Shown: positions 1 to 11,086 of the stretch, piece after piece
Layout: every line of letters starts with the position of its first letter
Numbering within the stretch: the first letter of the stretch is position 1
Origin: Ascaris suum
Taxonomy: Eukaryota > Nematoda > Chromadorea > Rhabditida > Ascarididae
Assembly (NCBI GenBank): GCA_013433145.1
Contig: CM024177.1
Location: forward strand, 5,544,110 to 5,608,109
Reading direction: 5' to 3'
Length of the DNA stretch: 64,000 nucleotides
Notes under the pieces: generated by a model
Databases searched by the model: none
Told to the model about the DNA's origin: nothing
The model's input: the letters and a program-made list of their open reading frames with translations, nothing else
Made by a program: the position numbers and the translations under genes

Positions 1-1547
1 GGCAGTCGCTTAAGGTACTCTCACCTCATTTCTTATCTCTTTTGAATTTCGTCATTGCTAGGCCTTTTCTGTGGATTGATTTTGATGTGAAGGACGTCGA
101 AGATGAAAGCGACTCGAATGGAATGGCATATCAATCCTATAGCAGTTTGTGTTTTTTCCTAAGTGAGCAGCGGATTTTGATCTCTGATGTTATGTACTGT
201 GCCAACGTTTGATAGGAGTAATGTCTCTTAGATGGTTATGGGGAATTACCTTTGAGGTTTATATCAAAGAAAACAAGGCACGAGGGTGGAGGGAATTTGA
301 AAGGCCGCTTAATTGAAATGGGGGATCCACTGTTGGTATTGTTTCATTGTTTTGTTTCTCGATTGCTTTTATTTGACCAGAATGCCTCGAAATAAACGCG
401 CACAATCGCTGCCGCGAGGATGGGTTGATTGAAGCTATTGGCTAAGGGGGGTGGGGGGATAAGAAGAGGAGGATAGCATGGCTGGCTTGTGGATAGATTT
501 GTTGAACGAGACTTTATTAATGAAGAACGTTTTTAGTTACTGGGTGAACTGCTATTGGATCGTCACAATTTCGCTATAATGACACGCTATATTAGTAACC
601 CGGATAACCTCAAGCTCATGATGAATATGCTCAGGGAGAAGAGTCGCAGTATACAGTTCGAAGCTTTCCATGTTTTCAAGGTTCTGCTTTTATTGGTTGT
701 ATTAATTCACAGTCGCTGTAGAAATATGTGTGAGGAAATTTTTCACTTCTGAGTCTAAAAATTTTCCTTTATTAACATTACCAAACATGCGATGCTTTTT
801 TGTAGAATGTGAATTACAAGGAAATTCTGCCTGGGCGGAGAATTTAGTTTGTTTGTAAAATGGGCGCGGTTTGGATAGTCAAGGGATCGTGCGAAACGTT
901 TCTTTTTGAATTCCGGTAAAATATATGTTTTTATTATTGCAGCACTATTGTCATTAGTGATGTTTTCGAGCAGCACATTTCACAGTGGAGATCGAGGAAG
1001 AGGGAAGAGGGCAGCAAATTTCGAGCATACATGTCCAGCATATGTAAATTAGAGCAACGCAGATCGCTAATAAGACCTATGGGACTTTCTTCTGTTGATC
1101 CCATTCATGTTTCAAGATTAAATCCGTTTACTTCATATGTGGTGGTTGATATCAGGGCTGGAGAATGGATACTCTTCAGGTGGACCAGGTTGAAGAAATT
1201 TTAATGGATTTTAACGAACCAAGTTTTGAGTAAGCATGGGCAATCGCTGATGACAGCCCTTGTCTTTGCCTGCATATTCCCATCACCGACTAAGTTCTTA
1301 TTTGGCCTTCTGCAGCCCGAAATTGTTTCAGGGCCAAATTTGTTTGCATATTAGATTCCGAGTAAATCGCTTTCAGGTTTTCGTAGCAAACCCAAATAAG
1401 CCAAAGGCGATCGCAGAAATTCTTCTACGAAACAGGGAAAAGTTGGTGGAATTCTTGACTAACTTCCATACGGATCGCACCGAGGACGAACAGTTCAACG
1501 ACGAGAAGGCCTATTTGATCAAACAGATTCAAGATATGAAAGCCTAA
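1..1547 (+). CDS. mop-25: MO25/CAB39 family scaffold protein, 3' end (partial)
   Basis: Three exons: <1-14, 537-680 and 1377-1547, all joined in phase 0, stop TAA at 1545-1547. The first 14 bases encode the end of an exon (RQSLK) followed by a GT donor, so the gene starts outside the window. The last ~110 residues are seen. They carry the near-invariant MO25 blocks [40 protein letters not shown] and [11 protein letters not shown], and end in IQDMKA at the family's usual C-terminus. MO25 is a cytoplasmic armadillo-like helical repeat protein. It locks STRAD in a closed conformation to activate LKB1, and it also activates STE20/GCK kinases; the C-terminal repeats shown here include the part that binds the Trp-Glu-Phe tail of STRAD. 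The identity of the last exons is not in doubt. Which nematode paralogue this is cannot be told from the fragment. Confidence 0.96.
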
Positions 1548-3029
1548 ACTTTAGGTTGATTGGTGTTTATATTCCGCTTTGTTCGTGGGGTTCTTTTTTT
1601 ATGCGAACGCCGAATCATGTGGTTCTCCTTCTTTGGGTTGACAGGTTGTTTGACTTATTGGGGTCATTTGTTTCTTTTTCTCGCTCATGAGAAATCAGGG
1701 CAGTGTGATGCTCCTGAAATCTGAAGGCACTTATGTGCATCAAAAGTTCTGCTTCAATAATATAAATGTTATATTCTCCAGTAAAAGAGGTCGACGATGG
1801 GGCTAAATCCTGCGAGAGTTCGGCACCCCACGCGAACAGGTATTGAAACTACACCGGTGTTCAAGCCTGCGTTCATTTGCGTGAAGGGACTTGTTTGCTT
1901 GGGGGGCGTTCTCGAAATGTGGCTTGTACGCGTGTGTGCGTATGGAGTGCACATGTGGCGCCTCCTGTCATAAACAAGTGCCTATCCTTAAACCGCTCGC
2001 TTTCATTCAGTTCTTCTCTCAACTAAGCTCACTTGTAATTCAATTTTTTTGGTTTTGTGGAGAGGGCACGCGCGAGAGGTGATTGTATCACCGGATCCTA
2101 TGAAGGTAATAATAAAGAGATGAGGTGGAGAGGGTGAAAGAAGGGGAAGATGGGACAGACGTCTCACTGTCAGGTCTTGTCGATTTTGGTGTGTTGGGTG
2201 CAGGTGAACAATCGACACTATAGTTAGTGGTAATTTGCCGCAAGCTGGCAGTCACCTCATTGCGTTTGTTGATTTCACTGAGCTGTGCAGTTTTATGCAA
2301 TTTGAATGTCTTGTTCGGTTGAAAGTGCAACAACGTCTAACGCGACCGCAATGTCTTTAGAAAGTTATTCAATTTTATTATTCATGTGAAACGAACGTTA
2401 CGAAATGGAAGTGAATAAATTATCTCCATTCCACTTGTGATCGCAAGTAATGTCGTAATGGCAACTCGGAGGTTGCTGCTGTGCCATTTGCACCACACTA
2501 CGGTTTATGCCATGCAAACATTGATGGGCTGGACTGACCGACCGGAATTTACAAAATGCTCGCTTTATCGGCCGGAACCAATCGCTTCAGAACCAAGTGC
2601 AGTTCAGTAATCGATCAATAACTGAGTGCTTTAAAACTTACATCCTCACTTTATGCAACGTCATATCTCTAGCAATAATATATCAATAAAAAGGGAATGC
2701 AGTCGGTTGAATACAGAAAAATAAACAAAAAAAAAATTAGATACTTCGCACAGAAACGATACGTGAAACAACAAAATAAGTGGTGAAAGCAGTGGAGAGA
2801 GGCGAGCGCATCTCGACACGATCACATCCCTGAATCGTGTCGATGCCAAATCAGAACGATCCGCATTGCACACATATATTTCATTTAAATTGAGCATAAC
2901 AAAAGCGAAGTAGACGAGGCGCACATTTTGCCCATAATCTTCTAATCAAACGAAGAGAACGTATCAGAAACCTGAAACTGCCTCGTGTTAAGCACCGAAG
3001 GAAACTTTCCTCCAAACTGCTTCACGTTA
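1548..3029. other. Intergenic, MO25 3' side to repeat copy 1
   Basis: No convincing exon on either strand. The start should hold the MO25 3' UTR; no canonical AATAAA lies close to the stop, only AATAAT/ATAAAT-like words around 1755-1767. Open frames here are 61-87 codons, lack paired splice signals and overlap each other in several frames. Confidence 0.5.
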
Positions 3030-3472
3030 GTGTGAGCTAGACCAGTCGACTATACATCAAGCCGGAATGGTGCGCCGTGCAAAGTAAGTTAAAGGTCAAA
3101 AGCATGCAGGCAGATCGACCGACTACCCAGCATGTGTCTGAGGCTAGCCTGAGGCAGAATCGAGAGGATATAAAAGGAGTTGACCTGCTCATGTATTCAT
3201 TCACTCCAGCTCCTAGATTGGTCTAAAGGCCGGGTGAGCCCAGGATGGTCGTTGAGGTGCGAGAGGCGGTCGGCGGCAGCGAAGAGTTCGACGAGGGGTC
3301 ATGCCAGTGACTGAAGCTATTCTGGTGTCCCCCTGTTTGTCGCTTTACCGTACAAATGTGATAAATGTTTGGCCTTTACACTAGTGTTATCTTGGTCGCA
3401 GCTCGAGAAAAGGTGCAGACCCTCAAGGAGACCTGGACGACTAGACGAGACAAGGAAAGCTGGTCCTTGCAC
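3030..3472 (+). repeat. Dispersed repeat, copy 1 (inverted relative to copy 2 at 10672-11086)
   Basis: This ~440-bp segment matches the reverse complement of 10672-11086 along its whole length, by eye about 70% with small indels. Conserved blocks include a TAGACCAG edge, the GGCAGATCGACC block near 3112, the palindromic AGGCTAGCCT core near 3142, GAATCGAGAGGATA(T)AAAAGG with a TATA-like centre near 3160-3180, a TCGGCGGCAGCG block near 3270, and GACGACTAGACGAG near 3436. It is richer in G+C than its surroundings. No terminal inverted repeats, target-site duplication or intact long frame is visible, so the class (non-autonomous DNA element, SINE-like element or gene relic) is open. Confidence 0.75.
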
Positions 3473-3762
3473 CAGTAATCAATAATGATAACGGTGGTGG
3501 AGATGGAGACGGTTCGGAAGGCAACGCCGGTATGCAGCAACAATGGGTATACATTTTTGGCGAGAAATTCCCCTCGAAATACACTACCTACATTCAGTGT
3601 CGTTCTTCACGGGGATAGTGGGGGAAGACCGGAATGTTTAAAAAGACAGCCCAGTAACTGACGTCGGCTGAAGTAACAATGAGCATGTTCAGGAAAATAA
3701 CTTGGAAAACACTATGTCTCTTTCAATGAGGACACTAGCGAAATGGATGGGCCAATTGAACT

Positions 3763-6700
3763 CTAGCAGCTTTCCTTGTAACCATGGTTTAATTTACTAT
3801 TTCGTTTCTGCTGAAAAACTCTACTGCCGCCAACCACAACATATGCGTTATTTATTCGTTTTTGCTGAGCTTTCAACCGACCAGCGACCATCCTCTACGT
3901 GGACGCCCTTTGCAGTCACCTGACAGTGCGGTCCGTGCTTAAAGAATAAGCTCAAATACGCTCACCTTGGCGCCACTGATTACCATATGCTCATCAATTA
4001 TCTGCATAAGTTCAGCGGGCGTAGGAACACGTCCACTCTCGAGTTTCGACCAGATTTGTTCATTGCCAAGATAGATTTCAAACGCACCCGTCGACATCAA
4101 AGAGCCTGTACGATTTATTAACTTATGTTCTTCAATAAACGCTATTCTAAAAGTTGAGAAAAAGCGCCTCAGTGGTATTGAAAGTACGGAGATTCGTGTA
4201 AGTGGGAGCTATGGACAAATTTAGTGAATTCAAGCGGATTTCCACTTTTTGAGCAGCTAAAACTAAAGCAGTCTCACAGTGCTAAACCATCATTAGCATC
4301 TCTTAAAATGATTTTCTCCCCTGTTGGCAAATCGAGTAAACCCTTAAATTTTCAGTAAAATTTGCAAGCGAATCTTGTTTAACGAGTGGTTAGATGCGAC
4401 CCAAGAAACGAATTTTTTGGTCGGACATTTGTAAATTCAGCGGTCACTTTCACATGAACAAGCATTATTTTTCCATGCTTGACTGCTCGTCGATGGCCAA
4501 CCAACGAACATCCATCGGTCGAATGAAACGCCAGCCTAGTGATTTCGAATAGGGGGCAACAAAAGCTTTCAACGCAATAGAATTGTTTAAAAAACTCCAA
4601 AAAATCCTCGATCTTTACGGAGAAAAGAAAGAAAAACAAACTTTCAATAGCGTTCGAGAGAAGGAAAAGCATCATGCACGAAGAAAGTTTGTTGTTGAGT
4701 GCCCAAGAGAAAACCGTAGGTGTGGGCCGACCGATCGACGCGAACGGATCACGACCCATCACTATCAGCACTATCATCGCGATCTTCGAGAAACCGATAA
4801 ACTGAAGACTCGTCTGTTTTAAAAAAATTGGATTCAGACGAAAGCAAATGCTAATTCCCTCACTGAGCCGAAATCAGGTTTGCACCAGAACTTATTCGCT
4901 GCTTTATCGCTCTGTTTCAATCAGTCTAGCTCTTTGATTTGTACGCTATACCTTGGAACATCATTCTCCTAACAGTAAAAATGGATGCGAAAAAGTGAAG
5001 AGAGGGGAGATGAGCAAGGAAAAAGAGACTGGGGATTCTTGGGCGAAGTTACCTACCTCTATACGGCAAAACATTAATCACTCGGTGGTGTGGCGTCAAT
5101 TACGATGTGCGATTCAGTTCGAAAACAGAGTAAACGCTTTTCTGGATGCAGCAAAATTAAGGAAAGCACATGTTGCCTTCTTTATAGAAACGAAAAACGA
5201 AATGGTACATTCAATGAGTGGAAGTCATTTAGAAAACAGAAGGTCAGGTTCGTACCTCCTCGACTCATACATTTATATTTTCAAAAATCCCCTCTCGTTC
5301 TCTTCCACTGTTCCTGTATATGAAATTACAGAAAAAGGAATGCTTATATGATATTACAAAAAATTAGATTATAAAAACAGCAACACAGGGAGAACGCATT
5401 TAGACGATGCACTCAGATCATAAGAATTTAGAAATGAATTTGGATTGGCAAAAATTCGTTAGTGGCCACTTTTTCGAAAATTGGTGATAAAAAATCACTC
5501 GCTTGATTAAATAACAAATACTGTCATGAAGGCTGAACTGACAGTTTTTATTGGTTACGCTGCTAATAAACAAACATTTCATGTGATGCGTCGGTGAGGT
5601 AACTGGAATATTGGTTAATTCAATATCTCCGCGTTTAATCGTACGATCTCAGGCTGTATATGATTATGAATTAATAAATCGAAATGTAAGCAAATAAACC
5701 AATATTCTAACAATCTCTTCGAGGCATCATACTGTCATACCAGATATAAACCTAGGAAATATCATTACAATGAATGCTCGTAATCCAGCTGCCCTGATAC
5801 AAGTTAATTACGCAAATAATAATCAAGGAATCGGTAGGTAGGATTAACCTGAGCAAGAATCGCTTTCCATGCGACTGGCGCATAATTCGAGCCATCAATT
5901 TTCATCGATGGATATTTCTCGTGCACAAAACGTGAGAATTCATCGAAAGCTTGTCGATAACCGCATGACACACTATAAACGTTTTTTTGGTCTATTATTT
6001 AAATGATGGATAAAGAACACTGAAGTGCGTATATAAGCCCGTGGTATTCAACACTCACTACGCCCCAAATAACTAGCCCAGCTACCGATGGAAAGAAACA
6101 TCTACTGCATAGAGCACGGAAGTTGCACACCTTGTAAATTATATCTATGGTAGTTCATAATTACCACTACGCTTTTAATCATATAATATACAAATTAGTA
6201 AATTCAAATTGACAGCCCTATAGCTGAGCAGTACAACTCACCTGAAACATTCATATACTACCTTCCACAAGAATTTCGAAGGTATGTAGAATAGACGCGT
6301 CCAAGAAATGCGATTTTAAAACGCACCACAGTAATTACGCACTACTTCATAACGTTAGTTAACACAACGTTATCTAAACTATGGTCATCTTTGCTCGGCA
6401 AGGAAAGGGATGAAGGAGGATCGTGGCACAACTGCGTGTGGGCTGCTAAAAGTGCCATGCACGGCTTGACCTATTACGCTACCTCCACTCGCACCATAGG
6501 GTGTCACTGATCTTGACGCGAAATTCTCTCACTGAGAGAACATCAGCCCAAATGACCCGCTATGATGCTCCTGCTGTTCGGGAAAACTCCACATATGTGT
6601 GAAATTCCTCCACATGGAAAATTCCTAGGCAGGGGAAAGGGAAGAGAGGGTCATTAGCGAAAGTCATGTTATCGAGAAGCCTGCGCATCTAATGGTCATA

Positions 6701-7277
6701 TGAGATTGTGCTGAGACCCGCTCTCGTCCATCATGCGTCGCCTCCCAATAAAACACTCTCCCGAGTCCTGAGTCACACAGAAGTAATCACGTCTCTATTC
6801 ATTGATACATTAATTCTGTTCGGAGTTAGAGCTATATTCTCGCGATGGTCACTATCAGATTCATGACAGAAACAAACGCATGAAATGAACCTAACCACTC
6901 CGCATAGTTTTCTACAAGTAATGGCTCTAGGAACTATTTTCCCCATTTCGATGACTATGGAGCTCGATGCGCTCATCCGAACTGTTGAGAACGTGAAGGA
7001 TATCAATAATTAAAATAACAACTAACCAAAAGAGGAATTTCATGGGTGGTAAATTTTTGAGAGTATGTGGAGCAGTGAAGTGCGACGATGGTGTCCTCAC
7101 TGGGATTTCTTCATCTTCGACCTCATCATTGCTTATCACCTCATCACCAAATTCCTTAGTGAACGCTGCTGCCTCATCGTCGAGGTCATGCTCATCCTCT
7201 GAGTGACCATAGATATCGCGTAAAGACAATGCAAGCGCTATACCCAATATCACAACACCCAATCGATTGTTTAACAT
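3763..7277 (-). CDS. selt-1: Selenoprotein T homologue, Cys form (thioredoxin-like ER protein)
   Basis: Exons on the minus strand: 7277-7027, 5972-5849, 4813-4642, 4105-3966, then a short terminal exon. The four placed exons give 229 codons with compatible phases (2, 0, 1, 0). Order: a hydrophobic signal/anchor in the first ~25 residues, an acidic linker, then the SelT core MKFLF-CVSC-GYRQAF. The redox motif is CVSC at residues 84-87, with Cys where vertebrate SelT has Sec, and no in-frame TGA is needed. A membrane segment follows (IAMIVLIVMGRDPFAS), then CMMLFLLSNAIE and the signature MSTGAFEIYLGNEQIWSKLESG. SelT is an ER membrane oxidoreductase linked to redox and calcium balance. The last exon is uncertain: complement(3763-3810) behind TTTTCAG and complement(3848-3919) behind ACTGTCAG both keep frame and give 244-252 residues. 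ATG 7277 follows TTTTAG directly, suggesting trans-splicing. Confidence 0.92.
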
Positions 7278-7284
7278 CTAAAAC
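7278..7284 (-). promoter_or_regulatory. Probable spliced-leader trans-splice acceptor of the SelT gene
   Basis: On the minus strand GGTTTTAG abuts the ATG of the SelT frame with no intervening base. No coding exon or donor precedes it within the neighbouring sequence, so it looks like an outron 3' end. Inference from sequence only. Confidence 0.55.
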
Positions 7285-10200
7285 CAATGTAATAACCAAT
7301 TATAGAAACTTTCGATCAATCTAAGACATCCTTCGGCAATAACTTCTAGTAGTAATACTTTGATCTCCTATTGTTGCTAAATGGGGCAAATGGCGTCACA
7401 TTTCACAACTTATTGTTATTTCATTAAAAATATGATACGACATTTGCATTTTCGACCTCGCGCGACCTGGAATTGCTCATTTCATGCGGGCTAACGGGAT
7501 CAATAAAGAGGAAAAACACTGATCGTCGTAGTCAAAGCGTGATCAAAATGGAAACAAAACGCGCTGAGCGGAGCATTCAACGAAGGTGTAGCGGAAATTA
7601 TTGGATGGGATACATTGCTGGAGCAAATTTTTGAAAAAAGAGTCACTCAGTTCTTGGAGCTTTAATAAGCAAGAGCGAAAGTTTGTAACGTTTCAAAGAT
7701 ATAAGGAGAGGTTTTAGAATTTTTTGTAATCAAACCTCTCGCCGAGGTTAAGAAGAGCTTTTATTGAATAAAGCAGAGTGATGGGGCGAGAGAGAAGGAA
7801 GCTTTAAGGACGGGGCATTCTAGGTAGCACGAATAAATAAGCAGCAATTCGACAAATAGAATGCATAAGACCAGGCCGGAAATTACTTGACAAGGAAAGA
7901 AGGAATAATGCCACCCACACAGAGAGAAACCACCCATCTTACGAAACGAAAACAGGTTTCAGCAGATTTGAACGGAATGAAAGATCGCAACGAATAAACC
8001 GATCGGCAGTTTCAATCTGGCGGAGCATTTATTCAAGACCCATTGACGCAATAATGCAAATTATTTAATAAGCAATGAGACGGAAAATTGCAATCCTCAT
8101 CTGAGTCGAGTCTACATCATACACCAACTATAAATCGTTTCGATTGTCAGTTAAAGTCTGTGGAAAGAACGGTAAATAGATAGGCAGACATACAGACCCA
8201 GACACAAGAACAGTCACGACGTTCATATAAAGCTTCGTGGCTTAGCTTTCCTTAACTTTTTGAGGTCCCAAGTTGGAAAGGAGTTAGTTGTGTGACATGA
8301 GATGCACCAAATTTTCCTGGGAGCACCTAAAATGATGCAGTCGCTACTCGGATTTGCCATTTAAAATCGTTTCGCTGATAAGATGTGCTGTGTGCCAGTC
8401 GTTTCTTGTGGGAATTTCAGCAGTATTCCGATCGGATATTTCCTGAATGATACTCCCGAATTCCGGAGGTGAATAAAGCGCTAAAAGATGGGGATTCTAT
8501 GCTTGATTTGCAAATGCTATTAGTTCGTGCTGCATGGTAATGATCCAACAGCCGAGAACATATAGATGTGACTTCGAGACCCGACAATCCCGAGAACTCG
8601 TCCACACATTGGGATTGAATGTCATCCTTGACTAAACTTAAACTACCAGCCTTCAAACAGTGGAGACTTAAAATCAAAGACAGATGTACGTTTGAACATG
8701 CTAATAAAGGAATGTGATGGTTAACATTTTGGCTCCTCGCCAAAGAACGCATCGCTATACGCTCGCATCACTCGACAACAACCGATCAATAGGCAAGCAA
8801 AGTGGCAGGATGCGTGCAACTGCGTATGAGTGTGGGTATGTGTTGGGGTTGGCAATATCGTTGAACATAATGGCCGTTGATTGTTTCTGATCAAGGTTCA
8901 TATATAGATTAGAGATTGGTTCGATTTGGTTCAGATTTAAGTGTCTGCGAGTTTTTCCATTGGAATACTGGCATCTGAATTTGCAATAAAACGTTCGAAA
9001 ATTTTCCGCGAATATAAAGTTATTAGTAAGTAAGATGTGATGTTGTGGCGTTGTATGCGGATCGGTTTGTTGCATCTACTCTATCGTTTGAAACAATCGT
9101 CGTCATTTTGGTATATTTGATTCTATTTCTAGGTCACTCTGCTTTTGGTTTTTTTGATTACCGCTGCAAGGTTACACAACCCGAAGGAAGGTAACAATTA
9201 AACAGTCAAAATAATCTCTCTACTTCACTAGATCACTAGATTCTTGAAGGAAATTATTAGCAAAAATTTCTAATATTCATTACTGTGAGCAGTTTGTATT
9301 ATGCAATGAAATGTAGTCTTTCTCCATCATTTCGAACATTTATTTCATTAAACGCATATGGCATTTTACATAAGAATATGCAAATTGAGTTTTTTTTTAG
9401 CAAATACTGTTAAAAATATAAGAAGTATATGAATATCTTTAAAATGTAGTTCATTGCAAAGGTAGGTGGACAACAAAGTTGATCATTTATCATTAACTAC
9501 AGTCGCATTTTTGCTCATAGGAGGAACATTTTGGAGAAGTGTTCTAGCTCCTCAATAGAGTAAGCGATAACTGCATGAGGTGCAAGACAATTCTCAATTA
9601 CTACGAATGTAGTAATAAAAAGTAATCTGTCATGTTTGTCGTTAAATAAGGTCAGCTGATATTTAAACGATACTATCAACTCTCTAAGTCCTCAAAAAGT
9701 ATTGAAAAAGCTATGAAAGCCAACTTCAAAGGGCTTAATTTTAACCGCCGCCTTAGACGAAAACGTGTTAGCTTGAAACTGTGATATAAAGCTGCCCTTC
9801 AGAGCAGTCAGTGGTTGGACGAAGTTGCTCTCAAGCAGCTCGACAAACGTCATTTTTTTTTTGCTTGCCATCAAGTATATAAATTTCGTCGTTGAAGTGC
9901 CAAATAACACGTCAATCTGCATCCAAAAACGGAGAAAACGAAACGGGAAAGCGCATCTGGCAAACTAGCACAGTGCGCGCTTTTGCACTCACCCAACACT
10001 TTCATAAATTTCGAAATAATGCTTAATGTTTTAATAAACCCAGTTGTCGTCGTGATTTTCTTTAAAGAAAATCCATTTTTTCTACGATTCAGCCGATGTG
10101 AAATGAACATCCGGCTGTAGTAAACTTCATCCAAGTTTCCCATCGTTGAATTTTCCCAAGTTTTCTCAAAAAAGTTGTTTCGAAGTAGTTAGATCAAAGT

Positions 10201-10671
10201 AAAGTAGGTCTAGGAAGACATTCTTTATTGCAGCCACCAAATTTTGGATCTCTCACTTCAGTTTTCCGGACGGACAGACGAACAGAAAGACGTATGCAAA
10301 CACTGCTTAAACATGAAACCACAATAATGCATATTCTACAGAAGTAAATTCGCAAAAACGCGTGAAAACTGTTTAAAAATTCATAGAAGTTCTTTATTTA
10401 CCATAAGACGGTGTATTTGGCAGCATTCGTCGCAAATTTCAAGGTTGGGCAAATATCGTCAAATATTCGTTTCCACATACAACCAATGAAATATTTCAGC
10501 GAAACGTTCCACATGAATTTATTAGCGAAGTAATATTTTTGTGTAGTTTTTCTCGAATTTAGCGGAAAATACTAATTGGCTGACTTATCAATGAGATTGC
10601 TTCACATCTGCCACGAGCGCATTTTTCTCCAAAGAAGTTATTAGTTTTTTTGATTGCATAAACAGTGTAAA
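7285..10671. other. Intergenic upstream of SelT
   Basis: No gene recognised. Two minus-strand frames at 9692-9922 and 9871-10143 and frames at 8417-9075 lack recognisable domains and paired splice sites. The SelT outron and promoter should lie at the low-coordinate end. A+T-rich throughout, with no extended simple repeat. Confidence 0.4.
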
Positions 10672-11086
10672 ATGTAAGGGTCGTCCCCCCTTGCCTCGTC
10701 TAGTCGTCCAGACCTCCCTGAGGATGTGCACCGTCTGCCGAGACGCGCTCGAGTAAATAGCGAGACGACGCAGGTATAGTGTATCACATTTATACAGTGA
10801 GGAGGGACATGGGCAGCTTCAATCGCCTGTACGATCCCGCAGTCGAACTCCACGCTGCCGCCGATCCAGCTGTAATCCGTAGGCCCACTCGGCCTTAAGA
10901 GCAGTCTAGAAGCTGGAATGAATATGTCTGGAATGAACCTGCCCTTTTTATCCTCTCGATTCTACCTCAGGCTAGCCTCAAGACATATGCTGGGTGGTTG
11001 GTCGATCTGCCTATATGCTCTTGACCTTCTTTGACTTCGCACGCGCGATATTTCCGCTTGACCTGTAGCAGACTGGTCTACCTGAC
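10672..11086 (-). repeat. Dispersed repeat, copy 2 (inverted relative to copy 1 at 3030-3472)
   Basis: This is the reverse-oriented partner of 3030-3472 and shares all its blocks in the same order, including AGGCTAGCCT near 10969, a TATA-like GGATAAAAAGG near 10945, the GGCGGCAGCGTGGAGTTCGAC block near 10841-10862 and the GACGACTAGACGAGGCAAGG edge near 10692-10711. A minus-strand frame of ~70 codons (complement 10641-10853) crosses it, but the same frame is broken by stops in copy 1, so coding is not supported. The two copies lie about 7.2 kb apart, on either side of the SelT gene. Confidence 0.75.

Noticed and set aside
4953..5351. 132-codon plus-strand frame inside a SelT intron
   Set aside because: No recognisable domain, no splice partner, and it overlaps another frame of 77 codons. 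Considered as a nested gene but unsupported.
10641..10853. Small protein encoded by repeat copy 2
   Set aside because: The homologous frame in copy 1 contains stops (after GGSEEFDEGSCQ), so there is no sign of selection for coding.
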